Shown: positions 32,902 through 42,398 of the stretch, piece by piece
How the letters are laid out: every line of letters starts with the position of its first letter
Position numbering within the stretch: position 1 is the first letter of the stretch
Assembly (NCBI GenBank): GCA_947177415.1
Contig: CAMWUK010000009.1
Coordinates: 1-60,777 of the forward strand
DNA: 60,777 bases
Direction of reading: 5' to 3'
Origin: an uncultured Clostridiaceae bacterium
Lineage (GTDB): Bacteria; Bacillota; Clostridia; Lachnospirales; Lachnospiraceae
Position numbers and translations under genes: made by a program
Notes under the pieces: model-generated
The model's input: only the letters and a program-made list of their open reading frames with translations
Told to the model about the DNA's origin: nothing
Databases searched by the model: none

Positions 32902-34933
32902 GTTATCTATTCAAAATATTAAAAAAAGTATAAAGGATTATGCAATTTATTTCTTTACCTTGATTCTTGGAGTAGCTATTTTTTATGTATTTAACTCTAT
33001 AGAAACCCAGTCTGCCATGCTGGCTGTTTCATCAGATACAAGGGAGATTATTCAATTGCTGACCACAACATTGTCTGGTGTAAGTGTATTTATAGTTTTT
33101 GTGCTGGGATTTCTGGTTATTTATGCAAGCAGGTTTTTAATGAAACGGAGAAATAAAGAATTTGGATTGTATTTGGTTCTTGGCATGGGAAAAAGAAAAG
33201 TATCACTGATTTTATTCTTTGAAACATTATTGATTGGTATTATATCTCTTGTGGTAGGATTGGTGATAGGTGTGGCAGCATCCCAATTAACCAGTGTTTT
33301 TGTGGCTAAGATGTTTGAGGCAGATATGACAAAATATCAGTTTATTTTTTCAGAGGATGCTTGTATAAAAACCGTTTTGTATTTTGCAATTATATATTTG
33401 ATTGTCATTCTTTTTAACACCTTTAGTATCAACAAGTGTAAATTAATCGATTTGTTTCAGGGTGGTAAGAAATCGGAATCTGTGAAAGTGAAAAATGCAT
33501 GGGTTTGTATTATTGTTTTTGTAATTGCAATATCTCTCCTTGGTACAGCATATTATAATGTAACAAGCGGGTATGAAGCTATTCAGGAAATGAATCAGGT
33601 TTTATGGTATATTGCTATGGGCTGCATTGGAACATTTTTAATATTCTGGTCTTTGTCAGGACTGCTTTTAAAAGTTGTATCTTCCATGAAGGGCATTTAT
33701 TATAAAGGATTAAATAGTTTTACCTTCCGTCAGTTAAGCAGCAGAGTAAACACAAATGTATTTTCTATGACAATTATCTGTCTTATGCTTTTTATTACTA
33801 TTTGTGTTCTAGGAAGTGGGCTAACTGTACGAAATTCTATGGTTGCCAACTTAAATGAGTTAGCTCCTGCTGATATAGAAATCAGTCAAACAATGAATGT
33901 AGATGAATCGAATGGATATACGAAGAAGCAACTGGAAAATAAGGGAAAACCTATATTGGAATTTTTTCAAGATCTGGGTATTGATTTAAAATCTTATTTT
34001 AAGGAGTATGTACAATTTTATATATATACTACACCAGATTGTACAATGAAGGATACCTTAGGAAGTGCATTAGAGGAGGTTACAAAACAATTTATATTTT
34101 TACAATATGATACGCCGGAGGAAATCATAAAATTGAGTGACTATAATAATCTTGCAAAACTCTATGGAAAAGAAACATTTTCTTTAAAAGAGAATGAATA
34201 TATTATGATAGCAGATTTTGATTCCATGGTTACTGTCCGCAATTATGGATTGGAAGCTGGTGAAAAAATTTCTCTTTTTGGACACGATTTGAAACCTAAA
34301 TATAAAGAATGTAAAGATGGATTCATTGAAATGTCTGGTGGTCATTTAAATGTCGGAGTAATTATTGTACCAGATGCTATAATAGATGATTCTTATAAGA
34401 ATAGTGAATTTGTTATTGCAAATTATAATACTGGTTCAAAAGACAAAATAGCGGAAATAGAAGAGAAGATAGAGTCTATCCAAAAGTTTAAGAAAGAGTA
34501 TGTGTTGCCAACAATAAATACTAGAACTAACATTGCAGAATCCAGCATAGGATTGGGAGCTATAATTTCCTTTATTGGTTTGTATATAGGATTGATTTTC
34601 TTGATATCAGGAGCATCTATTCTTGCCTTAAAAGAGTTGTCAGAAAGTGCAGATAATTTAGAACGTTTCCGTATGTTACGCAAACTGGGAGTGGATGAAA
34701 AACAGATGAATCGTGCATTGTTTAGACAAACATCATTTTTCTTTATTTTTCCACTGACTTTAGCAATTATTCATTCTATTTTTGGAATGAAATTTAGTAG
34801 AAAGATATTAGATATGCTTGGAAGCGAAATGATGATACCTTCTATTATTATGACTAGTGTAATCTTGTTTGTTATTTATGGTGGGTATTTTGTGATTACT
34901 TATTTCAGTGGCAGGAGTATGATAAAGGAATAA
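32891..34933 (+). CDS. BceB-like FtsX-domain permease, copy 1
   Basis: A 680-residue membrane protein with the BceB layout: FtsX segments near residues 18-40 and 55-190, further helices to about 310, a large extracytoplasmic domain (about 310-535) between helices 7 and 8, and three C-terminal helices. The extracellular domain is the likely site for substrate recognition and kinase signalling. It pairs with the ATPase upstream. A second, highly similar permease lies at 35268; the two are nearly identical in the membrane parts and differ mostly in the extracellular domain. Confidence 0.9.
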   Translation: MLFKLSIQNIKKSIKDYAIYFFTLILGVAIFYVFNSIETQSAMLAVSSDTREIIQLLTTTLSGVSVFIVFVLGFLVIYASRFLMKRRNKEFGLYLVLGMGKRKVSLILFFETLLIGIISLVVGLVIGVAASQLTSVFVAKMFEADMTKYQFIFSEDACIKTVLYFAIIYLIVILFNTFSINKCKLIDLFQGGKKSESVKVKNAWVCIIVFVIAISLLGTAYYNVTSGYEAIQEMNQVLWYIAMGCIGTFLIFWSLSGLLLKVVSSMKGIYYKGLNSFTFRQLSSRVNTNVFSMTIICLMLFITICVLGSGLTVRNSMVANLNELAPADIEISQTMNVDESNGYTKKQLENKGKPILEFFQDLGIDLKSYFKEYVQFYIYTTPDCTMKDTLGSALEEVTKQFIFLQYDTPEEIIKLSDYNNLAKLYGKETFSLKENEYIMIADFDSMVTVRNYGLEAGEKISLFGHDLKPKYKECKDGFIEMSGGHLNVGVIIVPDAIIDDSYKNSEFVIANYNTGSKDKIAEIEEKIESIQKFKKEYVLPTINTRTNIAESSIGLGAIISFIGLYIGLIFLISGASILALKELSESADNLERFRMLRKLGVDEKQMNRALFRQTSFFFIFPLTLAIIHSIFGMKFSRKILDMLGSEMMIPSIIMTSVILFVIYGGYFVITYFSGRSMIKE

Positions 34934-34966
34934 TTATTAGTATATGTTTAGTACCGGAACAGATAC

Positions 34967-35099
34967 AAAACACCCATGCCTTGTGGACTGTGGCATCACC
35001 ATAAATATATTCGCATGGGTGTTTCGTAAACTAGGATGCACACAAGTGCAAAAACAGCACTTGGCACTTATACGAACCTTGCGGCAGAGTGCAAGGTTC
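34967..35099. repeat. Three-hairpin cluster between permease copies
   Basis: Hairpins AAACACCCATGC/GCATGGGTGTTT (34968-35024), AAGTGC/GCACTT (35044-35062) and GAACCTTGC/GCAAGGTTC (35074-35099). The left neighbour GAACAGATAC resembles a subfamily D end. It looks like a further composite palindromic element, but no target duplication was found. Confidence 0.5.
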
Positions 35100-35161
35100 T
35101 ACCTAAAGATAGTGAATGTATAGAAAGTAACAAAGAATGTTATTAGGAAGAAGAGGAAAAC

Positions 35162-35278
35162 ATGTTAAAAATTGATTGGATTGAGAAGTATTATGGAAGC
35201 AAAGTACAAAAGGAATTTTTTAATAAGATTATTGATGTAGTTACATTGTTGGGAGGTGACTTAAACGATGCTCTTTAA
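35162..35278 (+). pseudogene. ABC ATPase relic, in-frame internal deletion
   Basis: A 38-codon frame whose first 15 codons match the start of the ATPase at 32134 (LKI, then IEKYYGSKV) and whose last 18 or so match its end ([20 protein letters not shown]). About 217 codons with every catalytic motif are missing, yet the frame is intact and still overlaps the permease start by 11 bases exactly as in the complete operon. A GAAGAAGAGGA-type ribosome site remains upstream. It cannot be an ATPase. It may persist as a short leader that couples translation to the second permease. Confidence 0.85.
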
Positions 35279-37310
35279 GTTATCTATACAAAATATAAGA
35301 AAAAGCATAAAAGATTATGCAATTTACTTTTTTACTTTAATCCTTGGAGTAGCTGTTTTTTATGTATTTAACTCCATAAAAACCCAGTCTGCCATGCTGG
35401 AACTATCATCAGATACAAGAGAAATGATACAATTGCTGACTACTGCATTATCAGGAGTAAGTGTGTTTATCGCTTTTGTATTAGGATTTCTGGTTATTTA
35501 CGCTAACCGGTTTTTAATGAAACGAAGAAACAAAGAGTTCGGGTTGTATCTGGTTCTTGGCATGGAAAAACGAAAAGTATCCCTGATTTTATTCTTTGAA
35601 ACACTGTTGATGGGGTTTATTTCTCTTGTAGTGGGTTTGGTGACGGGTGTGGCAGCATCCCAATTAACCAGTGTTCTTGTGGCTAAGATGTTTGAGGCAG
35701 ATATGACAAAATACCAGTTTGTTTTTTCTGAGGATGCATGCATCAAAACTATTTTATATTTTGCAATTATGTATGTGATTGTTATTTTGTTTAATACATT
35801 TAGTATTGGAAAATGCAGGTTAATTGATTTGTTTCAGGGTGGTAAGAAATCGGAATCTGTAAAAGTGAAAAATGCATGGGTTTGTATTATTGTTTTTGTA
35901 ATTGCAGCATCTCTTCTTGGTACAGCATATTATCATGTGACAAGTGGGTATGATGATATTCACAAAGAGGAACAGATTTTATCGTATATTGCTATGGGAT
36001 GTATTGGAACGTTTTTGGTATTTTGGTCCTTGTCAGGACTGCTGTTAAAAGCGGTATCTTCCATGAAAAGCATTTACTACAAAGGACTAAATAGTTTTAC
36101 CTTCCGCCAGTTAAGCAGCAGAGTAAACACAAATGTATTTTCCATGACGATTATCTGCCTTATGCTTTTTATTACCATTTGTGTACTGGGGAGTGGGTTA
36201 ACTCTGCGAAATTCTATGCTTGCTATTTTAGATGAGGTAGCACCTGCTGATATAGAGATCTGTCAAAGAATCCATACAGATGAATCAGATGGATATTCAA
36301 AAAAGAAATCTGAAGATAAAGAAAAACCTATATTGGAACTTTATAAGGAACTGGATGTGGATTTAAAATCTTATTTTAAGGAGTATGTACAATTTTATAT
36401 GTATGCCACACCAGACTGTACTTTGAAAGATACTTTTGGCAGCCGGATTGAAGAGGCTGTGAAAAATTATTATGTAGAGTATGAAACAAAAGAAGATATT
36501 ATAAAATTAAGTGATTATAATAATCTCGCAAAAATTTATGGAAAGGAAACATATTCATTGGAAAAAAATGAGTACATGATAATTGCAGATTATGAACCTC
36601 TGGTTAATATCCGTAATGATGTGTTGAAAGCCGGTGAAAAAATTTCTCTTTTTGGTCATGATTTGAGACCAAAATATAGGGAATGTAAAAAAGGAATTGT
36701 TGAAATGTCTGACAATCATTTGAATCTTGGAGTAATTATAGTACCAGATGCTGTGATAGATGATTCCTATAAGGATCGTGAATTTGTCATTGCATATTAT
36801 AATACGAATGCAAAGGACAAGGTAGCAGAAATAGAAAAGAAGATAAAATCTGTTGAAAAGTTAAAAAAAGATTATGTATTACCAACAATATATACCAGAA
36901 CCAACATTGTAGAAGAAAGAACAGGATTAGGAGCCATAATTTCTTTTATTGGTTTGTATATAGGATTCATTTTCTTAATATCAGGAGCATCTGTTCTTGC
37001 CCTAAAAGAATTGTCAGAAAGTGCAGACAATTTAGAACGTTTCCGTATGCTGCGTAAATTGGGAGTGGATGAAAAACAAATGAATCGTGCATTGTTTAGA
37101 CAGATATTCTTTTTCTTTATATTTCCACTTTCTTTAGCTGTCATTCATTCTATTTTTGGTATGAAGCTTAGTGGCAAGATACTTGGAAAGATGACAGGAG
37201 ATTTAGGGATGGTATCTTCTATTTTGGTAACCAGCATAGTTTTATTTGTTATTTATGGAGGATATTTTGTGATTACTTACTTTAGCAGCAGAAGTATGAT
37301 GAAAGAATAG
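35268..37310 (+). CDS. BceB-like FtsX-domain permease, copy 2
   Basis: A 680-residue paralogue of the permease at 32891 with the same topology and length. The membrane regions match almost residue for residue. The extracellular domain (about residues 310-535) has many substitutions, for example near 320-350 and 395-405. It has no ATPase of its own, only the relic upstream, so it either shares the ATPase at 32134 or is idle. Divergence confined to the ligand-facing part suggests it was kept to recognise a different peptide. That is inference. Confidence 0.88.
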   Translation: MLFKLSIQNIRKSIKDYAIYFFTLILGVAVFYVFNSIKTQSAMLELSSDTREMIQLLTTALSGVSVFIAFVLGFLVIYANRFLMKRRNKEFGLYLVLGMEKRKVSLILFFETLLMGFISLVVGLVTGVAASQLTSVLVAKMFEADMTKYQFVFSEDACIKTILYFAIMYVIVILFNTFSIGKCRLIDLFQGGKKSESVKVKNAWVCIIVFVIAASLLGTAYYHVTSGYDDIHKEEQILSYIAMGCIGTFLVFWSLSGLLLKAVSSMKSIYYKGLNSFTFRQLSSRVNTNVFSMTIICLMLFITICVLGSGLTLRNSMLAILDEVAPADIEICQRIHTDESDGYSKKKSEDKEKPILELYKELDVDLKSYFKEYVQFYMYATPDCTLKDTFGSRIEEAVKNYYVEYETKEDIIKLSDYNNLAKIYGKETYSLEKNEYMIIADYEPLVNIRNDVLKAGEKISLFGHDLRPKYRECKKGIVEMSDNHLNLGVIIVPDAVIDDSYKDREFVIAYYNTNAKDKVAEIEKKIKSVEKLKKDYVLPTIYTRTNIVEERTGLGAIISFIGLYIGFIFLISGASVLALKELSESADNLERFRMLRKLGVDEKQMNRALFRQIFFFFIFPLSLAVIHSIFGMKLSGKILGKMTGDLGMVSSILVTSIVLFVIYGGYFVITYFSSRSMMKE

Positions 37311-37334
37311 TTAGGAAAACGAGTGGGGATAAAA

Positions 37335-38063
37335 ATGATAAAAATTGCTATTTGTGATGATGAAAACATTATTACCAGTCAGATAGATAATATAATTTTA
37401 GACATTTGTAATAGAGAAGGTATTTCATTTGATACAGATGTATTTTATAGTGGACAGGGATTAGAAAGAGAAATATCAAAAGGAACAAAATACGATTTAA
37501 TATATTTGGATATTCAGATGGCAAATGGTGATGGAATTACTACAGCCAAAAATATTAGAAAAATGGATGAAAATGTATTGTTAATCTATGTTTCTGGATA
37601 TGACAAATATATGATGGAACTGTTTAGGTTAGATGTTTTTGCATTTATTAAGAAACCAATAGAGAACGAATATTTCACAAATACTTTTCTGGATGCCAAT
37701 CGAAAAATCTGTAATCAAAAGTTATATTTTTCGTTTCATTATAAAAAGCAAGAATATAAAATTCTATGCATTGATATCTTATACTTTGAAAGTAGTGGAA
37801 GAAAAATCAATGTACATATTAGAGATGGCAATATAGAAAAATTCAACGGAAAATTATCAGATGTGGAAGAACAGATTGACAATGGAAAAGTTCCTTTTCT
37901 AAGAATTCATCAATCATATCTTGTGAATTATCATCACATAAAATCCCGATCAAAGACAGAGATAACTTTAATAGATGGAACAAAATTGCCAATAAGTGAG
38001 GAAAAGAAGAAAAATTTTGGAGAACAATATGGCAGATTATTGGGAGATGAGATAGATGCATGA
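37335..38063 (+). CDS. LytTR-type response regulator (AgrA-like)
   Basis: A 242-residue regulator: receiver domain (about 1-120; CDDE at 7-10, phospho-acceptor Asp59) and LytTR DNA-binding domain (about 135-240; ILYFESSGRKINVH, FLRIHQSYLVN). ATG 37335 follows GGGGA five bases away; an in-frame GTG at 37323 is less likely. It overlaps the downstream GHKL kinase by 8 bases. This is the quorum/peptide-sensing type of pair and lies directly after the permease copy 2, so it may be part of the same operon. Confidence 0.9.
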   Translation: MIKIAICDDENIITSQIDNIILDICNREGISFDTDVFYSGQGLEREISKGTKYDLIYLDIQMANGDGITTAKNIRKMDENVLLIYVSGYDKYMMELFRLDVFAFIKKPIENEYFTNTFLDANRKICNQKLYFSFHYKKQEYKILCIDILYFESSGRKINVHIRDGNIEKFNGKLSDVEEQIDNGKVPFLRIHQSYLVNYHHIKSRSKTEITLIDGTKLPISEEKKKNFGEQYGRLLGDEIDA

Positions 38064-39336
38064 TTTGGGAAATTACATATTAAATCTTACTATGGTTATT
38101 GCAGCAGCATGGATTGTTAATAGATTTTGGGGAAGTTTTTTTGAAAAGAAGAAAAATTCTTTTTTATCTGTTGTAGTATGGATTTTTTATTTTATTTTTC
38201 AGATGCTTAATCAATGTAATAGAGGCAATGTTAATTTACCAAGCACTTTTATCAATATTGTACTAATACTGATGATAGCTATATGTGGATATAACTGCAC
38301 AGGAAAGGCAAAATATTTTTTGTTGCTGTTACTTTTTTCCGTCTGGTCATTATTAGAGGAGTTTGTTTTTTTTATGCTCAGTGGAGTAGAGGGGGAACAA
38401 GGCAGTCTTGATGTGATAGGAGTGGTTATATCTAATATTCTTATGATTATACTTGTCTATATGGTATCTGTGACACGGAACAAAAAGAATGGTGAGATTA
38501 TTCCTAATAATTTTTACCTATTTTTACTAATGATACCAGTGGGGAGTGTATATATTGCAATAAACCAATTGTATTATAAGGGCAATAAGTTTTCCACAAT
38601 GATTACAACATGTATTTTACTTTTATTTAATATTATAATATTTGAAATATATATTAAGATAAATGATATATTTATGTATGAAAAAGAAAAAACAGTATAT
38701 GCACAACAACTTGATATTATTTCAGGGAATACTGCAGAACAAGAGAAGATTATGGAGGAATTTCATGAAGAAAAACACAATTTAGTAAATGAACTTATTG
38801 TTTTAAAAGGTGGCATTGAGAATGATGATAAAGAAACTGTTATCAGAAACCTGAATAAGATTATCAATAATTGTCACAATGCGGAAAGTATTTCTAACAG
38901 TGGAAATAGTACAGTAGATGCCATAATTAACTTTAAGTATGCAGTTGCCAGAGAATATGGAATTGATTTTCATTTGAAAATATTTATACCATCCAAACTG
39001 CCAATTGAGCAGTGTGATATGGGGGTAGTTTTGGGCAATGCCATAGATAATGCGATTGAAGCAGCAAAAGAATGTAAAAGTAAAGAAAAAATAATCAGAA
39101 TTTCTATGGGCGTAAAAAAAGAGTCATGTATTATCGTGATAAAAAATTTATATGAGAATAAAATAACGAAGGATAAAAATGGAAGGATTTTGTCTACCAA
39201 GAAGGAGAAGCACAGACATGGGTATGGTCTGAAATCAATAGAGAAGATAGCTGAGGAATATCATGGTGAAGCTATTGTAGATTTTAAGGATGATATATTT
39301 TCTCTGACTGTAGTTCTAAATTTTAAGGATTTTTGA
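38056..39336 (+). CDS. GHKL sensor kinase (AgrC-like)
   Basis: A 426-residue kinase with about six N-terminal membrane helices (residues 8-205) and a cytoplasmic part with phospho-acceptor His241 in EEKHNLVNEL, then a GHKL ATPase domain (GNAIDNAIEAAK at 327-338, HRHGYGLKSIEKIA). This is the AgrC/ComD architecture that detects secreted peptides. No peptide precursor or AgrB-type protease is visible nearby, so the signal is unknown. Partner of the LytTR regulator upstream. Confidence 0.9.
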   Translation: MHDLGNYILNLTMVIAAAWIVNRFWGSFFEKKKNSFLSVVVWIFYFIFQMLNQCNRGNVNLPSTFINIVLILMIAICGYNCTGKAKYFLLLLLFSVWSLLEEFVFFMLSGVEGEQGSLDVIGVVISNILMIILVYMVSVTRNKKNGEIIPNNFYLFLLMIPVGSVYIAINQLYYKGNKFSTMITTCILLLFNIIIFEIYIKINDIFMYEKEKTVYAQQLDIISGNTAEQEKIMEEFHEEKHNLVNELIVLKGGIENDDKETVIRNLNKIINNCHNAESISNSGNSTVDAIINFKYAVAREYGIDFHLKIFIPSKLPIEQCDMGVVLGNAIDNAIEAAKECKSKEKIIRISMGVKKESCIIVIKNLYENKITKDKNGRILSTKKEKHRHGYGLKSIEKIAEEYHGEAIVDFKDDIFSLTVVLNFKDF

Positions 39337-39394
39337 CAGCAACCCCCATATTTTTGACAGTAGAAGAAAATAGATAATTCATAATGATATTATT

Positions 39395-39425
39395 GTAACA
39401 GTTCAGCCGGGGGCTGAACTGTTAC
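39395..39425. mobile_element. Palindromic MITE copy 16, minimal subfamily B
   Basis: A 31-bp perfect palindrome, arms GTAACAGTTCAGCC and GGCTGAACTGTTAC, flanked by a perfect 8-bp duplication ATATTATT (39387-39394 and 39426-39433). Confidence 0.92.
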
Positions 39426-39467
39426 ATATTATTACATTAGTATGTAAATAGAAAGGGAAGCTTCATT

Positions 39468-39536
39468 ATGAATTTACTGGATAAAAAAACAGGGAAAGAT
39501 TGCAATATAGTAGAGGAATATAAAAATGAAAACTAA
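39468..39536 (+). CDS. Short leader-like reading frame, 22 aa
   Basis: ATG with a GAAAGGGAAG site, 22 codons (MNLLDKKTGKDC...), stopping 11 bases inside the start of the traX-like gene. Its first residues resemble the start of the M13 peptidase gene at 40371 (MNLFDKK), including the codons. It may be a translational-coupling leader or a remnant of a duplicated gene start. No direct evidence of expression. Confidence 0.35.
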   Translation: MNLLDKKTGKDCNIVEEYKNEN

Positions 39537-40272
39537 GAAAATATCGTGGAATAGAAATCAAATTAAATATATCGTTATTGTGGCTATGGTAATTGACCAT
39601 ATTGCATGGGCATTTGTACCTGATTCGTCTTTGTTGTTAGGACAGATAATGCACTTTATTGGCAGGTTAACAGGTCCTACCATGGCATACTTTTTGGCAG
39701 ATGGATATATACATACGAGAAATGTGAAAAAGTATGCTATGCGTTTGGGAATTTTTGCATTAATTTCATGGATTCCGTTTTGTTTGTTTGAATTTCAAAG
39801 ACTGCCAATCGCATTAATAGAAGGAAAATGGCGTTTTACGCCTACTTTTGGAGTAATTTACACATTATTTTTGGCATTGTTAGCTATATGGTTGTGGGAT
39901 AAAGGAAAATGTCCTAAATGGTGTAAAGTGTTGGAAATTATAGGTTTATGCTTATTGTCTGTTTTTGGAGACTGGGCTTTATATGATATATTATATGCTT
40001 TAATATTTTTTGTATATAGGGATGATACGAGAAAAAAATGGATAGGTTATAGTATTATTACTGTTGTTTCAATTTTAATTACATGTTTAGCTGTGGGATT
40101 TATCATGTGGGTTAAATGGGGAATTTACGAATTGGGAGTTTTTATGGTACCAGTTATACTACAATTTTTTTATAATGGAGAAAGTGGCAGCAAGAAACCA
40201 ATACATAAATGGTTCTTTTATATTTTCTATCCTTTGCATTTATTAGTATTGTGGATTTTACAAATAATATAA
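39526..40272 (+). CDS. TraX-family membrane protein
   Basis: A 248-residue protein with about seven or eight membrane helices. The start (IKYIVIVAMVIDHIAWAF), GRLTGPTMAYFLADGY and the final FYIFYPLHLLVLWIL match the TraX family, which in F plasmids acetylates pilin and in Firmicutes chromosomes is of unknown role. GAGGAATAT upstream gives a usable ribosome site. No conjugation genes are nearby, so a plasmid role is unlikely here. Confidence 0.85.
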   Translation: MKTKKISWNRNQIKYIVIVAMVIDHIAWAFVPDSSLLLGQIMHFIGRLTGPTMAYFLADGYIHTRNVKKYAMRLGIFALISWIPFCLFEFQRLPIALIEGKWRFTPTFGVIYTLFLALLAIWLWDKGKCPKWCKVLEIIGLCLLSVFGDWALYDILYALIFFVYRDDTRKKWIGYSIITVVSILITCLAVGFIMWVKWGIYELGVFMVPVILQFFYNGESGSKKPIHKWFFYIFYPLHLLVLWILQII

Positions 40273-40309
40273 AGTAATTTCGTTGACTGTAATTCAATGA
40301 GATATAATG

Positions 40310-40337
40310 GTAACTGTTCATGGTTCTGAACAGTTAC
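40310..40337. mobile_element. Palindromic MITE copy 17, minimal subfamily A
   Basis: A 28-bp palindrome, arms GTAACTGTTCA/TGAACAGTTAC. Flanks ATATAATG and ATATGATG match at 7 of 8. Inserted between the traX-like gene and the M13 peptidase gene. Confidence 0.85.
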
Positions 40338-40370
40338 ATATGATGTATTTAATAGAAAAGAGGTTATACA

Positions 40371-42398
40371 ATGAATTTATTTGATAAAAAATATTTAGTT
40401 ATTTCTGCAACAAACCTGTGTCTTTGCTTTAGTTTGTGTGGCTGTTCCACGACAACGACAAATGAAACCGAACCTTTAAAAATTATATCCCAAAGTGATA
40501 TTGTAAATATGAACCGCAAGGAATTGGGAGCAAATGTGCAGAATAATTACTATGCTTATGTAAATTTTGAAAGGTTGAAAACGGATGAGATTCCTTATGG
40601 TGAGTATTTCTTAAATTCAGATGATACTTGGGTGGAGGATGCTCTGCAAAAAGAATTGGAAACGATATACAGAAACAGGGGCAATTACGAACAAGGCAAC
40701 AATGAGCAGAAAATTGCGGATTGCTATGCACAATATATTGACACAGAAGCCCGGAATGAGGCAGGGATAACACCACTGGAGAAAATTCTTGGTGACATAG
40801 AATCTGCTGGTTCTATCGGAGAGTTGCTTGAGGTTAGTGCGAAAATGCAGTGGGAATCTGGTTGTGACACAATATTTAAATTTCTTGTCATGGCGGATAC
40901 TTTTGATACAGATAAGTATGGTTTGTCACTTTGGCAAATGCAGATGCCTGTTTCGTTGGAAAATTTGCTGACAGAATATGGAGAGGCAGAAAATTTGCAG
41001 ACTGCCATTGAAAATGTTTTAAAAAAACGTAAAGCAGAAAATTATGAGGAGCGTGCTCGTAAAGTTACAGATATGTTAATATCAGTTGCAGAGTGTTCTG
41101 CAACTGAGGACGAACTGTATAGCACGAGTGGAATCAAACGCTATCGGAAAATTTCCCTTGATGAGTTAGCAGGAATTTTTAAAAATGCAGATATCAGTGG
41201 TTATATCACAAGGCTTAAAAGTTGTGGCGTAAAGGAAATTACAGTGCTGGATTATGGACAAATCGAAGCCGTTGGGAAATATCTTTCAGCGGAAAATCTT
41301 ACATTGTGGAAGGATTATCTGACAGTACGGCTGTTTTGTTTCTGTGGGGAATATTTACCAGAGGAATATGCAAGTCTGCTCACATCAATTGGAGTGAAAA
41401 GTTCTCCACCAACCAAGAAGGAAGCAGAGAAGAAGATTCTGGATGAAAGTCAAAACGAAATGGCATATATTTTCACTGAAAAATATGCAGATGAAAGCTT
41501 GCTAGAAGTTGCAAATGACTTTAGCCGGGACATTATTCATGGATATCAGAATATGATAAAAAATGCCCAAAAGGTAGACGAAAAAACCAAGAAAAAATTT
41601 TTCAAAAAGCTGGAGAATATGAAAGTAAATATTAATATTCCAAGTGCTCCATACGATGGCGGATACCAATGGATACCGGCAGAAAATGGTGGATGTCTGC
41701 TTGCAAACATATTGGCAAAGCGTGCAGGAGAATTTAAGAGAACTCTTGAAAATATTGGAAAGCCCTTTGATAAGAGTGGATTTGATTGGCAGGGAATGAT
41801 GCCACAGACTTATGGAAATGCACAATATAATACCGCAAATTATGTGACAATACCTTATACAACTTTGACCGAGCCATATTTTAATGCGGACGGAAATTAT
41901 TACGAGAATCTTGGGAAATTGGGAGCAATCATTGGACACGAAATTTCACATGGGTTTGATGCGGGGGGAATGTGCTATGATGAGAACGGAAATCTTGGAG
42001 ATTGGCTTAGTGATGAATACAATCTATATCTTGAGAAGAAAAAAAGGAATATAACAGAGTTGTATAATAGTTATAAATTATTTGGAATTTACCCACTTGA
42101 TGGTGAAAAAACTCTTGCTGAAAATATGGCGGATCTTGCAGGGCTTCAGTGTGTGTTGTCAATGGCAAAAACCGTTGAGGAAAAGCGTACTGTTTTGAAA
42201 AGTTATGCCGAAAGCTGGTATAGTTTGTACTATGATGATATAGCTTATAGGGCTCTTTATAATGATGTACATTCATGCGATCAATTTCGTGTAAATGTTG
42301 TGGTATCACAGATGGAGGAGTTTTATGAGGCTTATGATATAGACAAAAACGATGAAATGTATACAGAACCTCAAAAGCGTGAAAGGATGTGGGAATAA
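40371..42398 (+). CDS. M13-family metallopeptidase lipoprotein (PepO-like)
   Basis: A 675-residue neprilysin-type zinc endopeptidase. A signal with lipobox SLCGC (Cys25) suggests lipid anchoring outside the membrane. The zinc site is HEISH (His523, Glu524, His527) with Glu584 in ENMADLAG as third ligand, and an NAxY-type substrate-binding element (NAQYNTAN) lies upstream. Such enzymes cut short peptides. The permease and ATPase directly downstream (overlapping by one base, then 11 bases apart) suggest a peptide-handling operon. AGAGG site eight bases before the ATG. Confidence 0.92.
   Translation: MNLFDKKYLVISATNLCLCFSLCGCSTTTTNETEPLKIISQSDIVNMNRKELGANVQNNYYAYVNFERLKTDEIPYGEYFLNSDDTWVEDALQKELETIYRNRGNYEQGNNEQKIADCYAQYIDTEARNEAGITPLEKILGDIESAGSIGELLEVSAKMQWESGCDTIFKFLVMADTFDTDKYGLSLWQMQMPVSLENLLTEYGEAENLQTAIENVLKKRKAENYEERARKVTDMLISVAECSATEDELYSTSGIKRYRKISLDELAGIFKNADISGYITRLKSCGVKEITVLDYGQIEAVGKYLSAENLTLWKDYLTVRLFCFCGEYLPEEYASLLTSIGVKSSPPTKKEAEKKILDESQNEMAYIFTEKYADESLLEVANDFSRDIIHGYQNMIKNAQKVDEKTKKKFFKKLENMKVNINIPSAPYDGGYQWIPAENGGCLLANILAKRAGEFKRTLENIGKPFDKSGFDWQGMMPQTYGNAQYNTANYVTIPYTTLTEPYFNADGNYYENLGKLGAIIGHEISHGFDAGGMCYDENGNLGDWLSDEYNLYLEKKKRNITELYNSYKLFGIYPLDGEKTLAENMADLAGLQCVLSMAKTVEEKRTVLKSYAESWYSLYYDDIAYRALYNDVHSCDQFRVNVVVSQMEEFYEAYDIDKNDEMYTEPQKRERMWE

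Noticed and set aside
29016-39336. Locus considered as lantibiotic biosynthesis
   Set aside because: No precursor peptide, LanB/C/M or cyclase gene is visible; only sensing and export/resistance components are present.
39526-40272. TraX-like gene as evidence of a conjugative element
   Set aside because: No relaxase, coupling protein or type IV secretion genes lie in the window; chromosomal traX-like genes are common in Firmicutes.
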